A stretch of 64,000 nt of DNA, from assembly GCF_000247695.1 (NCBI RefSeq), contig NW_004624743.1:5015725-5079724 (forward strand), written 5' to 3'. Shown here piece after piece: positions 1-13,467 of the stretch. The notes below the pieces were generated by a model. The model worked only from the letters and a program-made list of their open reading frames with translations, did no database searches and had not been told where the DNA came from. The stretch is from Heterocephalus glaber. Taxonomy: Eukaryota; Chordata; Mammalia; Rodentia; Bathyergidae. Within the stretch, counting starts at the first letter, position 1. Every line of letters starts with the position of its first letter. Position numbers and translations under genes: made by a program.

Positions 1-1146
1 GATAATGCTTTTTATTGACAGTTTTCATGTACAACTATTTCTTCTTTGTGACTAAATGTCTATAATACTTTGATTATTGGTTTGTTGATATATTTACTGA
101 ACTTTTCATTCTCAGCATTATAAGTGACTATGAAGTAAAAACATTCTAGACAATAGAAAGAACATAGAAATGGAATAAAAATTATAGTTTTATTTTGATA
201 AGGCAAAAGCTTCTGCTATATATTTACTAACTGAATCATACTTGGTCTAGAAAATGCTGAATGGTGTTCATCCATTGAGCACACCCAAGACGGCAGTGGG
301 TAGTGGTCTCCATCAGGTAAAAAGGAGGAAGATACGTTTTCTCTAAAAAGCTGATTTTCGATGCTGGGTACATCTTTCTTATATCGAAATAACTGTCATA
401 TTTTAAAAACTCTCATTTCAATGTTCAGGTTGTACCAAGCGGATAATGCTTCCTAGTGGTGGATGTAGCATTAAAAGTGTCCCTCAGTGCCCTCTATGGT
501 CGGTGAAGTGTTCCTTAAGCAGTTAGTTATTTCATGAGAGTGTGATATCGTGTGATCTCACTTTATCTCCATGCTTTCCCTTTTCCCCCCTTGTCACAGA
601 CACACTTTCTCTTTGGTGTTTTAGTGTACATGTCACCTACGGTCACACACATCTGTACCATGGATGTGAGGTCACACACCCTTCTTAGAGGATAGTGCTC
701 CCGTCCTGGGCTCTGCACATGGGGAAGCCCCCTGAAGTCTTCAGTCAAACCTTTCCACCAGCAGGGGGCTGCATTATCTCCTCCTAACACAGGTTGCAGA
801 CACCTGGGAGCTGGCATGTCACACGAAAAAGGAAACACCTGTCACTGGGGTAGCAGACGTGCAAGAGGGAGACATAATCAGGTGGGCACTTGCTAGGTCC
901 TCTTCAGGAATTCCAAGGAGCCTAAGAATTTTAAGCTGAAATCTGACTGTGTTGTCTTTACAGAAGTGTAGTTTTTCAAAGAAGGAGGATAAAATATACT
1001 ACCATGTTATCATCTTGATTTATCACTTTTAAATATTTAAATTTATGCCTTGTGACCTCCATTTGTACTCTTGTACAGGCCCCCAAATTAAGTCACCTAT
1101 GAAAATTAGACCTGGAAATTCTCAGGTCAATATAGGTCTATAAATA
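1..1146. other. Anonymous single-copy-looking DNA
   Basis: No repeat family or gene was recognised. The stretch at 560-840 is richer in G+C than its surroundings and holds a CTCF-like motif (listed separately). A 91-codon minus-strand frame at 563-838 has no recognisable domain and a composition like translated non-coding DNA. Confidence 0.5.
758..772 (+). promoter_or_regulatory. CTCF-like binding motif
   Basis: CCAGCAGGGGGCTGC matches 14 of 15 positions of the CTCF core pattern CCASYAGRKGGCRSY; the mismatch is T at the 13th position. It lies in a locally GC-rich patch. CTCF is the vertebrate insulator and loop-anchor protein, so an occupied site would mark a domain boundary or loop anchor with the motif read left to right. 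Occupancy cannot be judged from sequence, and chance matches of this quality do occur. Confidence 0.45.
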
Positions 1147-1168
1147 CATGCACACATGCACGCGCGGG

Positions 1169-1192
1169 CACACACACACACACACACACACA
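1169..1192. repeat. (CA)n microsatellite
   Basis: Twelve uninterrupted CA units follow an imperfect alternating purine-pyrimidine stretch (1147-1168) that contains a short CGCGCG run. The whole tract could adopt Z-DNA. Confidence 0.95.
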
Positions 1193-4100
1193 TTTAACTG
1201 GTAATTTTTTACAAGAAGCTTGGAGTTTCCTAATCAGGATCCACTGTAGGTTCAACTTACTGGGGTTCAAACTCATAGCACACTCCTCAGAAGTGGCCTG
1301 CTACCTTCTTTGAAGAGCGTACTTTTTCCTACAAATCATTTTGTTCCTCCTAGGTTGTTCAACTCAAGGTGACATGTCATCTGGTTTTGTTCACTCTATT
1401 GTCCTATGTAACAAAGATGACTATCTTTCACTTGCATAAGATAGTAATGCAAAGTTTCAATTGGTTTATTAGGTTGATTGAGTTTCGCTATGTGCTAGGA
1501 TGCTGTGGACATGGACGCACAGAAAATCCCAAGTTCACATCATTACATTATAAGGAATGTATTATTTTATGTGACGTGCTCTACAGAGATGTATGTCCAT
1601 GTTTTTGCTCAGATTTCTATGGTATTTGTGCTTTATCCTTATTTAAACAGACTCTATAAAGAAACAATTTAGCTACTGTCATGTTTTCAAGATGTTTTGT
1701 AAGAACTACATTAGACATCATGGTATGCAAATGTACAAGGAAACATTTCTTCCACTTGGATCCTCCTTTTGTTTTAAAATAGAAGAATATTTTTAATTAC
1801 GGGAGACTTTTCTCCTGTCTCATTGGCTAGAATTTCATCATGTGCTACACCTAAACAAATTATTTGCAAAAGAACGTGGGTTAGGGTTAGGGTCCAGCAT
1901 GGTTTACTTGGATCAAACATTGTTAAATTACCTAGTAACAGTCAGATAGCAAATATCTTACATTTGCAGGCAGAAGATGGTTGTCTTTACTACTTCACTC
2001 TGTCATTGTAGTGTCAAAGCAAGTGTAGACAGAAAATAGAATTTAGGTGGGACTGTTTTCAATAAAATTATTTACTGAATAGAAGGGCAGGTCAGATTTG
2101 GCACATTGATCTACAGTTTGCTGACACCCAATAAGACCGTAAGACCAGTCCCTGGGCCTGGAATGAGAGCACTTTACTCTGTATGATGTATCTACTATGT
2201 GAAGAGAATTACAAATGTCATGTCCATGCATGTCATGTGTAATGACCACAAAGAGTTCCCATTGAGTGTCCTGCTCATCCCTCTGCCTGAGACCCTTTGC
2301 CAGTTAGGAGTTTGGACATCACCCAGCCCAGTACTATGAGCCAGATATTTCTGGTTTCAGAGTTAACTGATTGATCTTTAATGTTCTTCATTAGAAGCCC
2401 CAAATTTCTCCCCAGGAGTGCCAACCTGTATTAAATTATTAAAAGCCCAACTTTTCCTTAAAAGACCAAGAGAGGAGAGAGCTTGTTCTGTCTTGCTTTG
2501 TTCATAACTGTCACTGAAGTGTTTGTTTCCCTTAATATTACTATAGAATTCTTTTTATTTCTCCAACAAGCATCCTCTCACCTGTAGGAAAGAGTAGTTC
2601 AGGCCGATGTGCTCCCTCTATTTGTTACCCCAGTGCAGAATTTCTCTTGCTACGTCTACCTCCAACCTTGGATAATGGGATGCTTAGTAGCTTTTGACTA
2701 TGTCTCATTTTGACAGAAGAATTTACCTTGATGGAATGTTAGGATAAGCCAGAATTTTCAGAAAAGAGGAAATTACATCCAGAAACTTTTTAATTTGTTG
2801 CATTTTGTCAAAACTGCTGTTCTTTGTGGCATAAGATTAAAACAAGCAAGGCAAACTTAAAAACAAGTGAACTAGAGAGTCACGTAATTAGAGAGACCGA
2901 AGGAGGTTTCTGTCCTCAACAGGAGTAAAAGTCCTGACTGTGTCTGTTCTTCAGCCTGAGTTGCAGATCCTATCCTGTGTTTCCTCATATTCAATATAAA
3001 GAAGATGAGCTCACGCCGACATGTGGAGCTGCTTCACTTCAACAACAATTAACTACAGCTGAGGCCACCTTCTTATCCCACACACAGGAAACTCTCACCC
3101 TCAGAAGCACTGAGACACAGGAGTGCAATAGACAAGACATCACACATTTATTTTTACATACTGCTTGTTATTTCTTTTGAAAATCATTAAACATGTGGGA
3201 GTTTCTAAGCTCATGGGTACTGATGACGTAGGAAGATTCGGTTGCACTTATAAAAGCTAAACAATGCTATGAACTCATTTCCTCAGCTTCTGTTACAGCT
3301 AAGGCAAAGTCACAGAGTTAAGCTGTGTTAATCAGACCCCTCCCCACCAGACCTACAGGACACAAAGTGCCCTGAACTGCACTCTCCCTCCCCTGTCTTT
3401 CAGTACTCAGTAATTAACAGAGAATGCAAAATCTCGTTGTATCTACATCAGTGGAAGAAATGAAAAGCTCTCATTTTGTTCTACTCAGTAACAGCAGGAA
3501 CTTATTTTTCCCTTCAAGATAAAATTTAGCACTGCTTTGGAATTTTTCTGGAAATGTGGTGTTGAGCCTAGTTCTTCAAGCCTCTCAGCAAATCCGTGAG
3601 CTACTCTCATATCCTTCTGAGTTCTTTTGGTGCTTAATCACCCACTCAGCCTCTATTCCTTGCAAATATGAATCCTAATTGCTACAAGGCAGCAGAACAA
3701 AGGTGAGATTAGGGATTGCTCTTTTTCATCAGACAGGATTAAGTGTTGCTCTGGAATAGCAAGCTACAGTTCATTCTGGATCAATAAGAGTTAGAGCTGG
3801 AGCTAGGAGTTTTCTTAGTGCCACATGGCTGCAGATACTGGTGGCCACAATCTAGGATAATTTGGCAAAACACCGGTCACAGTTTCAGCTTGTGCATGTT
3901 GGTAGCAATGGTATTTTCAATTAGTGCTTTTGCCTTTAAAGAGATTTAAGGACCTAGCGTGAACTTGTACTGAAGAAGCAATACTGGTGGCTTGGAGGCG
4001 AAGTGGAAAGGTGACTTCATAATGGCAGGCATAAGCTGCACAGAAGATGCCTTTCTGTGCACAGGGATGTGGACAAAACAAAACAAATGAGCAAGCAAAC

Positions 4101-5556
4101 AAAACTACAGCTAAACAGAAGAGGAAATTGGCAAACACTCATTGGATTTAAGTGAGAATTTTCCCGCGTACTGATTACTGGTACTGGCAGGGACCTGACA
4201 GATTTGTGCACTGAGAAAAATGAGACTTCAAAAAAAGGGATTTTCTGTAAATTCTTTACTGAGTTAACAGCTAGAAAAATGCTCTTTGTTCCAAAAATGT
4301 TCTTAATTTTATTACTGAAATTAAGATGTGTTTGATGAACATGTAAAAGTTATTAAATACATGAAGATTTTGGGTGATGACCAAAATATTTTAATGTCAA
4401 AAGGACATTCACTTGCTTTAAATCATGTATTAACAAACCTGCACGATCTCTCTGCTGTGTACGAAGTACAAAATGGGGCACACCCTAAATAATAAACGTG
4501 GAATGGAGTGCCTAAGTGTGATAAATGTGTTGTCAACAGATGGCCAGATGAACGCGAGAATATTCCAGGTAACATGAGAAAGGTAATCGTGTACGAGAAT
4601 GCAGGGCAAAATGAAAGCAGCTGAGTGGATCCCCAAGAGTTCTGAAACCAAAGACGAAAATAAATAGGCTTCAAAGGCATGATTGGTTTTGTTTTCAAAG
4701 TGCTTTCTGAATGTTGAAGAATTCATATTTTTATGATCGACAGAATATGCTAATCTCTCGAGAATTTTGTATGAAGGTCTATTGCAGAATTGTTTTATTG
4801 TTCTATTCTGTAAATTGACTTTCATCAGACTTGCTTCTCATATGAATAATTTTCCTGTCTCTGCTTGTTGTTTATTGGATCAAATAATTGGCATTTTGAT
4901 GACTATTTTGCAAGTGTGAGTTCTAGTGCTTCACAGAGCCGTTCCTATAGCGTTCAGGCACTGACTTTGTATGAAAGCCTTTCCTATTCAGATTCTCATT
5001 CACATCATAAGTCAAAGTTCTGAATATAAAGGATTATGAATAGGACAGCTCTGTATGGATTCATAGAAAATTGATTAAGCTGGAATGGAGAGCTGAGGGC
5101 ATCTTTCAATTAGATGCACACTTGGCTGTTGAAATAAAATTTGGTCAGCTAGACAGTACAAAGCAGATTGGAGAAAATAAGTCTTTCAAGGGCTTCATTT
5201 GACATAAATCTGCTTTTCCCATGCCACTCTTAGTATTTAGCCACAGTAATTTCAATGACTTTCTTATACTTTAAGGCATGCAATTTTCTCAAGAATTCTC
5301 TATTTAAAATCTGAAGTTTTCAGGAAATTTAATATTTTATTTTCTTAATTTTCAACAAATTTGGGAAAGTAAAGTAATTTATGCAATAAATGTACATCCT
5401 AAAATAAAATTAATTTCCATTTATTAGTGTTTGATAAAATAACTTTCAAACTTTCAAATAAATTTTCCCCTTACAAAGCTGTTTCACATATGCAATTAGT
5501 TGATATAATGGCAAAAAATTTGCCTTAAATAACAGCTTAAAAAATTTGTCTCAAAT
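1193..5556. other. Anonymous AT-rich DNA
   Basis: No gene or confident repeat was seen. Short open frames (96 codons at 1369-1659, 131 codons on the minus strand at 4430-4825) show no domain, signal peptide or known family pattern. A 2.5-unit telomere-like motif lies at 1878-1892. Confidence 0.45.
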
Positions 5557-5661
5557 GGTACATGATGAGCCAGGATTGAGCTCAGAGGTTCTGCTGCCTG
5601 CCTTGCAAGTGCAAAATTCTGAGTTCGATCCCCATACAAAAAAAAAAAAAAGGTACATGAT
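5557..5661 (+). mobile_element. ID-like tRNA-derived SINE with target duplication
   Basis: The body at 5567-5651 follows the tRNA-like pattern: a degraded box A around 'GATTGAGCTCAGAGG', a box B-like 'GAGTTCGATCCCC', then a run of about 13 A. It is flanked by 10-bp direct repeats GGTACATGAT at 5557-5566 and 5652-5661, the target-site duplication left by L1-driven insertion. It is more diverged than the other sense copies. Confidence 0.85.
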
Positions 5662-6366
5662 ACTGGCTGATACTGGCTGTGCACTATTCTTGAGATCATG
5701 TAGCTCTTATATACCTTTTCGATATTTTAGAAGGGAGCAATAAATTTTTATAAATTAACCTTTTCTATAATTACTATAAAGAATATTTCTAAATACGTAT
5801 ATCTTTAAAGCTAGGAAAGTTTTAAAAAGTTTTAAAAGATATGGACAATAACTATCATATCCACGTTTTGTTTATTTTCTTTTTCTTTCTGTTATTTGGA
5901 AGGGAAAGTATTTTTTAAGCACTTTCTTTTGCTGTATTTTCTCTCTTGCATTTGTTTTCCCCTGAATATCTTATTTATGATCCTCACATTAGAAAATAGA
6001 GACATGAAATTCAAAGGTAGGCATGGATTCTTATCATGCAGAAGTCACCTGAAACAATTCTAGTAACAAAATAAGTCTCAGCATCTGGCTTTTCCTGGAT
6101 TCTAAATGACTTACATCATTTCTACAAGACATTTATTTTTGAAGACTTCCTTACAAATATTTTATAAACATTTTTCTAGCTTGGAGCAAAAAGTATTCAC
6201 ATCTATTTTATTTTCATTCTACTAGTATATCATTCCAAACTAAATTTAAGGAGTGTTAATCAGTTATTTTGAAATACATAATATACAATAATAAGTTTAA
6301 GTTGAGATAAAGAAAAATGTCTGGTTTGAAGATTTAAAAAATTTCCTTAAAGTAATGACATGTTTA
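5662..6366. other. Anonymous AT-rich DNA
   Basis: No feature recognised apart from a 10-bp tandem duplication TACTGGCTGA/TACTGGCTGT at 5661-5680, just after the SINE. Confidence 0.45.
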
Positions 6367-6611
6367 AACCAGACTTGTGGGCACATACCTGTAACCTGAG
6401 CAGTGAAGGCGGCTGAGTCAGGAGGATTACAATTTTCAGTCCACCGTGGGCAGTTTAATGACTTACCGAGATTCTGTTTTAAATAAATCAATAGAAAGAA
6501 GGAAAGAAGAAAGAAGAAAGAAAGAGGGTTGCAGAGGTAACTCAGTTGGAAGGCCCTGGGTTCAATCCTCAGTACCAGAAAAAACAAATGAACAACAAAC
6601 AAACAAACAGA
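6367..6611 (+). mobile_element. B1-dID type composite SINE
   Basis: The left part (about 6369-6480) resembles a 7SL-derived B1 monomer: 'GGGCACATACCTGTAACC', 'GGCTGAGTCAGGAGGAT', then 'CCGTGGGCAGTTTAATGACTT'. A purine-rich linker of GAAA/GGAAA units follows (about 6490-6523). The right part (about 6525-6580) is a shortened ID-like segment with 'GGTTCAATCCTCAGTACC' and an A-rich (AAAC)n tail. Such B1-ID fusions are typical of several non-murid rodent groups. Confidence 0.75.
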
Positions 6612-9600
6612 TGTTTGAGAAGATAAATCAGTTTAACCTGACTTAAACCTTATACAGTGTTTATTTACTAAACATTACATGGAACCCATTAGTGTGTATG
6701 TCATTTATGTTTTTGTGTATTAGTTACAATTTTAAAATATAAATAATGATGTAAATCTATAAACCTTTCAACATTGAAATTATTCATTTTTGTTTTATAA
6801 AATGTAAAGCATTAATGTAAAATTCAAAATAGAAAATAAAAGCTTAGAAATTAGTGTCTCCTTGATATGACTGCCGTGAATAATGCTGATAATTGCAAAT
6901 TAGAATTAGAAAAGACAGTAGCTAAAAATAAGAGAATTGTGATTTAGATTCACTCATCTGCTTCTGAGGAGAATGCCTTTATTTTACATTGATATATTCA
7001 TCAGAACCTTGAAAAATGCAAATTTGGGGCTAAACTTTACCTTGAAACTATGTCTACAAACTGAGCAAAAAAGACTAGTATTTTCTTTCAGCCTGTAAAG
7101 TATGTTTTATATTTCCAGTGTATGTATCTATATAGTAAGGCCAGTTTATTTTTAAAATAAATATGTGCCAGTATTGAGCCGCTTGCTGTTCATCCTTGCT
7201 CATGAGCCCTTCAGCTCTTTCTGCCTATTCATCTACCGCATCGCTCCTTCAGTCATTGCTGGGGTTTCATATGCAGTTGTAATATGAACCGCACCACAAT
7301 GTGACTCACATACAAGGCAAGCTGAGCTCCCAGAATAACAAAAGACAAACACTTAAAGAGCCTGGGTTCTTGATCTCTGCAGACCCAAAGTTTTAGAGGT
7401 GAATAGAATAACCAATGTCTAGACATTTTTTTTCCTATGCAAAAACAAATCAGCTTTTATTTGTAAGCCATTTACTTTACAGATTAGTTGTGACAAATCA
7501 CAGGATACTTGGTATTCAAATGATTGTGAAACAGTTATGGAAAGTAAGAAGGAGAGCTGCCTAGAAGAAAAAGATCATGGTATCAACGGAGTAAAAACAG
7601 GGCTCAAGAAAGTACAATGTAGGAAGAGCTTTAAGAACAAGGAGACTTAGACTTTTTTGTTACCCTTTTCCCCAGCTGCCAAGCAAGGGAGGAGATATTA
7701 GGAGAGGAACTCAAAGATGAGAAATTATGTTCTACTCGGAGGACATTACATATAGGAACACACAGCTAATGATTATTGCTGGACGAGGTCACGCATGATC
7801 ATTAGAGAAAAATTACACTTTGAGTTAACAGGATTAAAAGAAAATACATTCAGCCGACAAACAAAGACCTTAAGGTGACCCTGAGAAGCACAGGAGAGCC
7901 TTCTGCTCAGCCACAAGAGTTTAGCGGTCCAGTGAGACACTAATCTGAGGACCAGTTAATCTGTACTTAAATTCCTGATCCACAGAACTGTAAATAACAA
8001 ATTCTCATTGATTTAGGCTCAGAAGTGCGTGTTGGTTTGTCAAGTTATGAAAGAAAAGCTATGCATTACATAGCTAGATTTTCACAAACAAGAGTAATGT
8101 TCTAAATGGCAATGGACCCAGTACTCTTACTCAAATAAGGTTTAAATTGATTGAATAATGTAAAATTTAAAGATCTTAGGTCTCCCTTTATGAATAATTA
8201 ATCTCATTCTAATCTGTTTTCTTTGTTTACCCTGAAAGCAGCTATTATGGTGCTGTCTTTTATCAAGAAATCACAGAATTAGATCCTTTTATGTAGAAGT
8301 CTGGCAGCTTTTAGAGTGCGATTCTAGAGAACAAATTACCTACAGATTTTTCCTTGTTTTATACCATTTTAGAACTGCCATGTCCTGCATTTCCATCTAT
8401 ATTTCAGATTATATCACTCACCTGTCAACAGTGAAGAAAGAGTACATCTCAATGAGACATCCTCATATCTAAAAGGACAATATAGGGCTCAGAGGACTTG
8501 GGCCAGGAAAAACAATTTACATAGCAATAAACTTAAATTTACATTAGAATTAAATGTATCTTCCTAAAATAAAGAAGTAATTTCATATGCACTTTTTGCT
8601 GAAGTGATCTTAAGGTGATCCAGATATTACAATAAATTTTTTGACTTTAAAATAAAGTTAGGTAACTAAGTGTATGTGCATGACCGAATATGATTCTAGT
8701 TTCATGGCATTAGCAAATTCAATCAACAGATTAAATTAATTTTGACATCTACTTTGTGATTCACACATAGTTGGATTAAATATGTGCCTCAAACTTATGG
8801 TTTCTATACCACTAAAGCCAAAAATCTGAGGTGCTTCAGCATTCAACTCTAATTTGCAATTGCCTTCAATTCTGAAAGTAGAGGGAGGGAGTATGTTAGG
8901 AATTTAAAAAGAAATCTAGCATAGATTAATGAAAGAAAAAAGTGTGCCTTTGTATGAAATATCAATAAATGCCTTTTTAAATTAAATTACGAATGAGTCC
9001 AAAATAAAGCCATTAACATTGCCACAGAATGATCGGTGACATACAAAATACTGTGGATTTTTCATATGGTCTGGTAACATCTCGAATATTAGCCAATATT
9101 TTTATTCTAGGCACTAAATTTAGCTTCCATAAAATGGAGAGAATGACTTTTATTTGATGAGGAATATAATCCATAATATTTTGTATGGATTTCTTTCCTC
9201 AGAGTAGAACATTTCTAAAAACAGAACATTTTATTTTTAAAATTTTCAATTTATTTCTCTGGAATGCACAAAAGCAGGTAAACTGTTTTGAAAGTCAATT
9301 GATGTAGTCATATTCAAAGTTATGCACCACCTAACTTTGAAATTTATTTACACCATAGGAGTGGCTCCATACCTATTTGAAAATATATACCTAGTTTTTG
9401 TCAGTTAGAGAGTCCTGGCTCTTAGATCTGTGCTACTCTAAGTTCTAAAGGAAAGAGGGTCGAACAATAGAGGGTTAAAGAATTTGCCGCTCTACAAAGC
9501 TAAACATTTTTGAGCAGAACTCTTAAATCCCAGGCTCCTAGCTTTTGACTCTTTCTCAGTGTCTTCTGAACAGACTTTAAAGCACTGCTTATCTTCCTCT

Positions 9601-10680
9601 GTGCCTGGAGTCTCCTCTCCTGTACCTTCTGTGTCACGCCTAGCATCAGGGGCTCTTGTGGCCAGAGGGGCCAGCATATCACCACTCCTGCTGGGCTGTA
9701 GGGACACAATGAGAAATGTGTGGCAATAACATTTATCCAGTCTTTACCCAAAACATAGGATACTTACAAGGCATGGGGGAGAAAGAATATACAATGCAAC
9801 TCCTTACATTCTCTGAAAATATGCTCGATCACATTAACTTCTCTGCTCTGCAGACCTTGGTAATACGAGGAGTTTGAACCCCCGTTGTTCCTTCCCCGTT
9901 TTATATTGTCCAGTACTGCTTTGGATTTGTGCAAGACACAAGTTGGCTCAAGTTGGCCACCACCTCCTTTTCTGCAGCCGCCATTAATTCTCTGCTTGCA
10001 CAGATGTTCCTCCTGCTCAGTGCCTCCACCGATAACAAAATCAGAACGTGAGTAAACCAACAAAATACTTAGGAATCAAGAGTCTAGTGATTTTCTACAA
10101 GATGTATAGCACTTCAGAACAACAACAAAAAACGTTTTATTGGAAATCTTCCTCACTTGGTGAAAAAGCAAAAATGTTGACGACTTCGTTGTTTAGATGA
10201 AACATGGTAGTAAAATGATATTCACACATTTCAAAATCCATCCCTGTTGACATAACACTTTTCACCATTTTTATATTCCTCGAGTGTAGAAAATGAATAC
10301 TACTAATAAATTCTATTAAGAAAAGGCTAAAAAATAAAATAGCTAGCATCTAATAGAGCATATCTATTAACTTTCTTGAAATTTTTCTGGAAATTATGAT
10401 AGACTTTACAGGTAGACCTGGCAATGTTGCTGTTTAAAGGTAATCTTTAAATCTGTTGTACAAGGCAAGCCTTCGGCCTTCACGTGAGGCATTTATTTTT
10501 CTAAATACTGTGTTTCATCCTCCTAGTTATTACATTGACAAATCTGTGTAATGTAAAGGAAAGACTTTGGGACTCATCTTGCAACTAGGACAGCTTCTCT
10601 CGTAAGGTTTTCTTAATGAAGAGAAGACACTTTGTGCTTTTGCAGCCTAAACAGCACTCGGCAGCCAGGCAGGACTGGAC
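6612..10680. other. Anonymous AT-rich DNA
   Basis: No gene or clear repeat. Overlapping minus-strand frames at 9492-9751 and one at 9764-10063 lie in a segment with more CpG than its neighbours (9850-10040), which carries a YY1-like core GCCGCCAT at 9977-9984. An 8-bp perfect inverted repeat with a 9-nt loop is at 9315-9339. Confidence 0.4.
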
Positions 10681-10689
10681 AAATTGCCC

Positions 10690-10930
10690 TTCTGTTTTAG
10701 TTCATTTTGCTTTGCTAAACTTTCTGTGTGTGCACGCTTGTGGGACATATGACCATATCCATCATGGGGAGTGGGTAATGCATATAACACATCTTAATTA
10801 TTCTTCCCCTTACTCTGGGCTCCCTCCCCACTTTCCCCATCTGGTTGTCCCCTTCCATGTTGCAAAAGATCTGTCTCCTCATTTCCCATGGTCTATCTTT
10901 TACTTTTCTCTCAAGCTGGTTCTGTCACAT
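10690..10930 (-). mobile_element. L1 3' UTR fragment, antisense
   Basis: On the minus strand this reads as a polypurine tract followed by a segment like '...CACTCCCCATGATGGATA...', matching the 3' UTR pattern shared with the copies at 24485-24752, 32030-32285 and 43895-44105. The 151-codon plus-strand frame at 10616-11071 runs across it and is therefore not a gene. Confidence 0.6.
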
Positions 10931-13204
10931 CTGCCTGAAATGAGCAGAAGAACCATCCGTGTGTGTGGCGTTCTTCTCAAGAGCTTGTCCATGGGGGGCA
11001 CACAGTGGGAGCAGGGGAGTTTGTTCCTTTGTTCTCTTGCTCAGATTTCTGAAAGAAAGGCACACAAGTGATTCAGCTGCATGGGTGCTGCTTCCCCACC
11101 CCTAGAACAGTGCACCCACAACTCACACCACATCCGCATCTCAGCCAGCTGGAGCACCAGAGACCAATGGGTGTGTATCTCAGGGATCCGGAATACAGAT
11201 GGGTAGTTTCTCATCACCTATCACACTTCTCCAACTTGAAGAGCTAGAGAGAAACATCTTTAAACATGGACTGGAAAGACCAGTCTGAGATCAGTGATGC
11301 GATTCCGGCTACTGGTCACTTAGGGTCAAATGGAAAATAAAAAATAAGTGACTTGGAAATAATAGTTACAGATAGCTGTTAAGTAATGAACAGAACATTT
11401 CCTTTCTTATTTTAAACCTTTGAAAAAATTTTACAAACAGCAGGTTCTCATTTCTAGACATGACAGGAAAATTTCTGGCTAACCATGGTGGCTCTGAAAA
11501 GGAACTAAATTGCTTCAAGGCTACATATGGAAATACCTAATAACACATTTTATTACATCTTACAACAAGGAAAGCTTCTAATAAATGCATTGGATTGATT
11601 TCCTTATAGATATGATCTGGAGACATTTTATGTAGTAGAGGCATAAATGGGACTTTTTCTTTTTCCTGATTGCTGCTGTCAGCTGAAGAGATATTAAAGT
11701 TCTGCATGATTTTATTTCCCTGTCTCCATGTTTCTTATCTCCAGCTAACTCTGTCACCCTACAACTTAGTGACCTCATGGCCATTACCCTGATATCTTTT
11801 TGAAGAAAAGACAGAATATTGTGACTTTTCTTACAACTAGACAAATGTGAGTTTTTTTCTTTTCTCAGGTGAGGAAAGTAACTGAATTAATTCATTTATA
11901 GAAATATGTTTTATTTGACTTTTACTGTGTTCATTGTACTTATGAAATAAAGAGCATGATTGGACATAAATTTATGGAGATAAAGTCAGAAAAATATTTT
12001 GGTGACACATAGTTTCATCTATAAAATTCTATCCATAATTTAACAAGATTTAAAAATACAACTACTTATCTTAATAAATTATGTTATATATACTGTAATA
12101 AAGCTTGGTTAGGCTAGAAGAATAAGTTATTATTCATTTTTAACAAACGAATATAAGCTATTACCAAATACTTTGAATAGAAGTAATTAGTATATTTGAT
12201 TCAACTTAAGGCAAAAATCTCTATAGGTTTAAAAAACGTGCACTTCAAATCAAATATTAACCTGTATTTGAAACAAGGAACCATTGCCTACTACAGAGAA
12301 ACCATTTGTTCACCTCCTTTTGTCCAAGCTTGTTAGTCATCAAAATCAGATAATTATTTTTATATCCTTCCCTATCTTTAGGGAAAAGGGACATTTCCAC
12401 TCTCTTAAAATGCCTCTACTGTGTAAAGATATCAAATATTACATTTTATATAGTCATGAGCTATTTGATGAAAGAGATCATAACTAATAAAAAATTCGTA
12501 ATTGTAGAGGTGACCACTTGAACTCCAAAATTCACTCAAATACATGCAAATCATTGTTGAGAAATGAAGACCAGATTCCGGGTAATGTTCCGACTGGTTT
12601 TGTTTTTTTTTTAATTTTCTGTTCAGGCCTAATTTCCCAAAAGACAAGGTTAATCATTCACTTGAGTGCGGCGACACTAAACTCTGTTGCATAGAATCAA
12701 CCCTCAAATATCAGTGACTCCCCCAGTAAGTGTCTTTCTTGCAGTTTGGAAAGTGACATGTTTGGGTCACTCTCAGGTTTGGGTCACCCTCCATCTGCTG
12801 TCGAGCTTCCGACTTCCTGCTCTGCCATTTCAACCTGAGCCTTCACCACTGTAGTACAGATGGAGGAGGCCCACAAGGAACACATCACTTCTAACCTTGG
12901 GCTGGCTGCTATGTGAATCATGGCTGAGTGTGGTACATAAAGCTGAATTAATTTTATTACCCCATCTAACTACAAGCATACTGAGAACTTGTCATGTCTT
13001 TGTTTAGGAGGAGAAAAAAGCAAATGATGGTTAAGCACAGGTCATGTTTTACTAATAGGATCTTCTTGTCATCCCACCGTCACTGTTAGGAGCTGAAGTG
13101 TCTACCAGGGTCCAGGTATCCTCTGCTACTTGTTAAATGAGTATTGATAAGATATGCTTTACACTGCTTGGTTACCTACTATATATTCACTTACATGGGC
13201 TATT
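10931..13204. other. Anonymous DNA
   Basis: Nothing was identified with confidence. A near-duplicated block GTTTGGGTCACTCTCAG / GTTTGGGTCACCCTCCA lies at about 12759-12793, in a GC-richer patch (12660-12900) that may be an unrecognised old repeat. Confidence 0.4.
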
Positions 13205-13310
13205 TGTTTTATGTTAAAATCTTTGTGTCCTTAGTACCACATACTAATTTTTCAAAAGGGCTTTGCAAATAGTAAGCATTCAATAAATATTTTAAATAAA
13301 TAAATATTCT
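13205..13310 (+). mobile_element. L2 LINE 3' end relic
   Basis: The pattern 'TTTGTGTCCTTAGTACC...AATAGTAAGCATTCAATAAATATTT' followed by 'GAATGAA' is the familiar end of mammalian L2 elements. It is an ancient element shared across mammals and is heavily diverged. Confidence 0.6.
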
Positions 13311-13467
13311 GAATGAAAAGTAGCTGGTCATTCAGCAGTACTGTGTTATTGGTAATTTTTAACCATTATTTTTGTATTTTACCTATAGCCTATTTTATTC
13401 AAATTAAACTTCTCAGCAAAGCTGTATCTTAACAGACCATAAGAGTATTGCCTCAATCCATTGACTT

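Noticed and set aside
4430..4825. 131-codon minus-strand frame
   Set aside because: No recognisable family or motif, and a second overlapping frame is open as well; consistent with chance.
9315..9339. Perfect 8-bp stem with 9-nt loop
   Set aside because: A hairpin this short is expected by chance in 64 kb and has no supporting context.
10616..11071. Longest open frame in the window (151 codons, plus strand)
   Set aside because: It crosses an antisense L1 3' UTR, shows no domain, and its composition reflects the pyrimidine tract.
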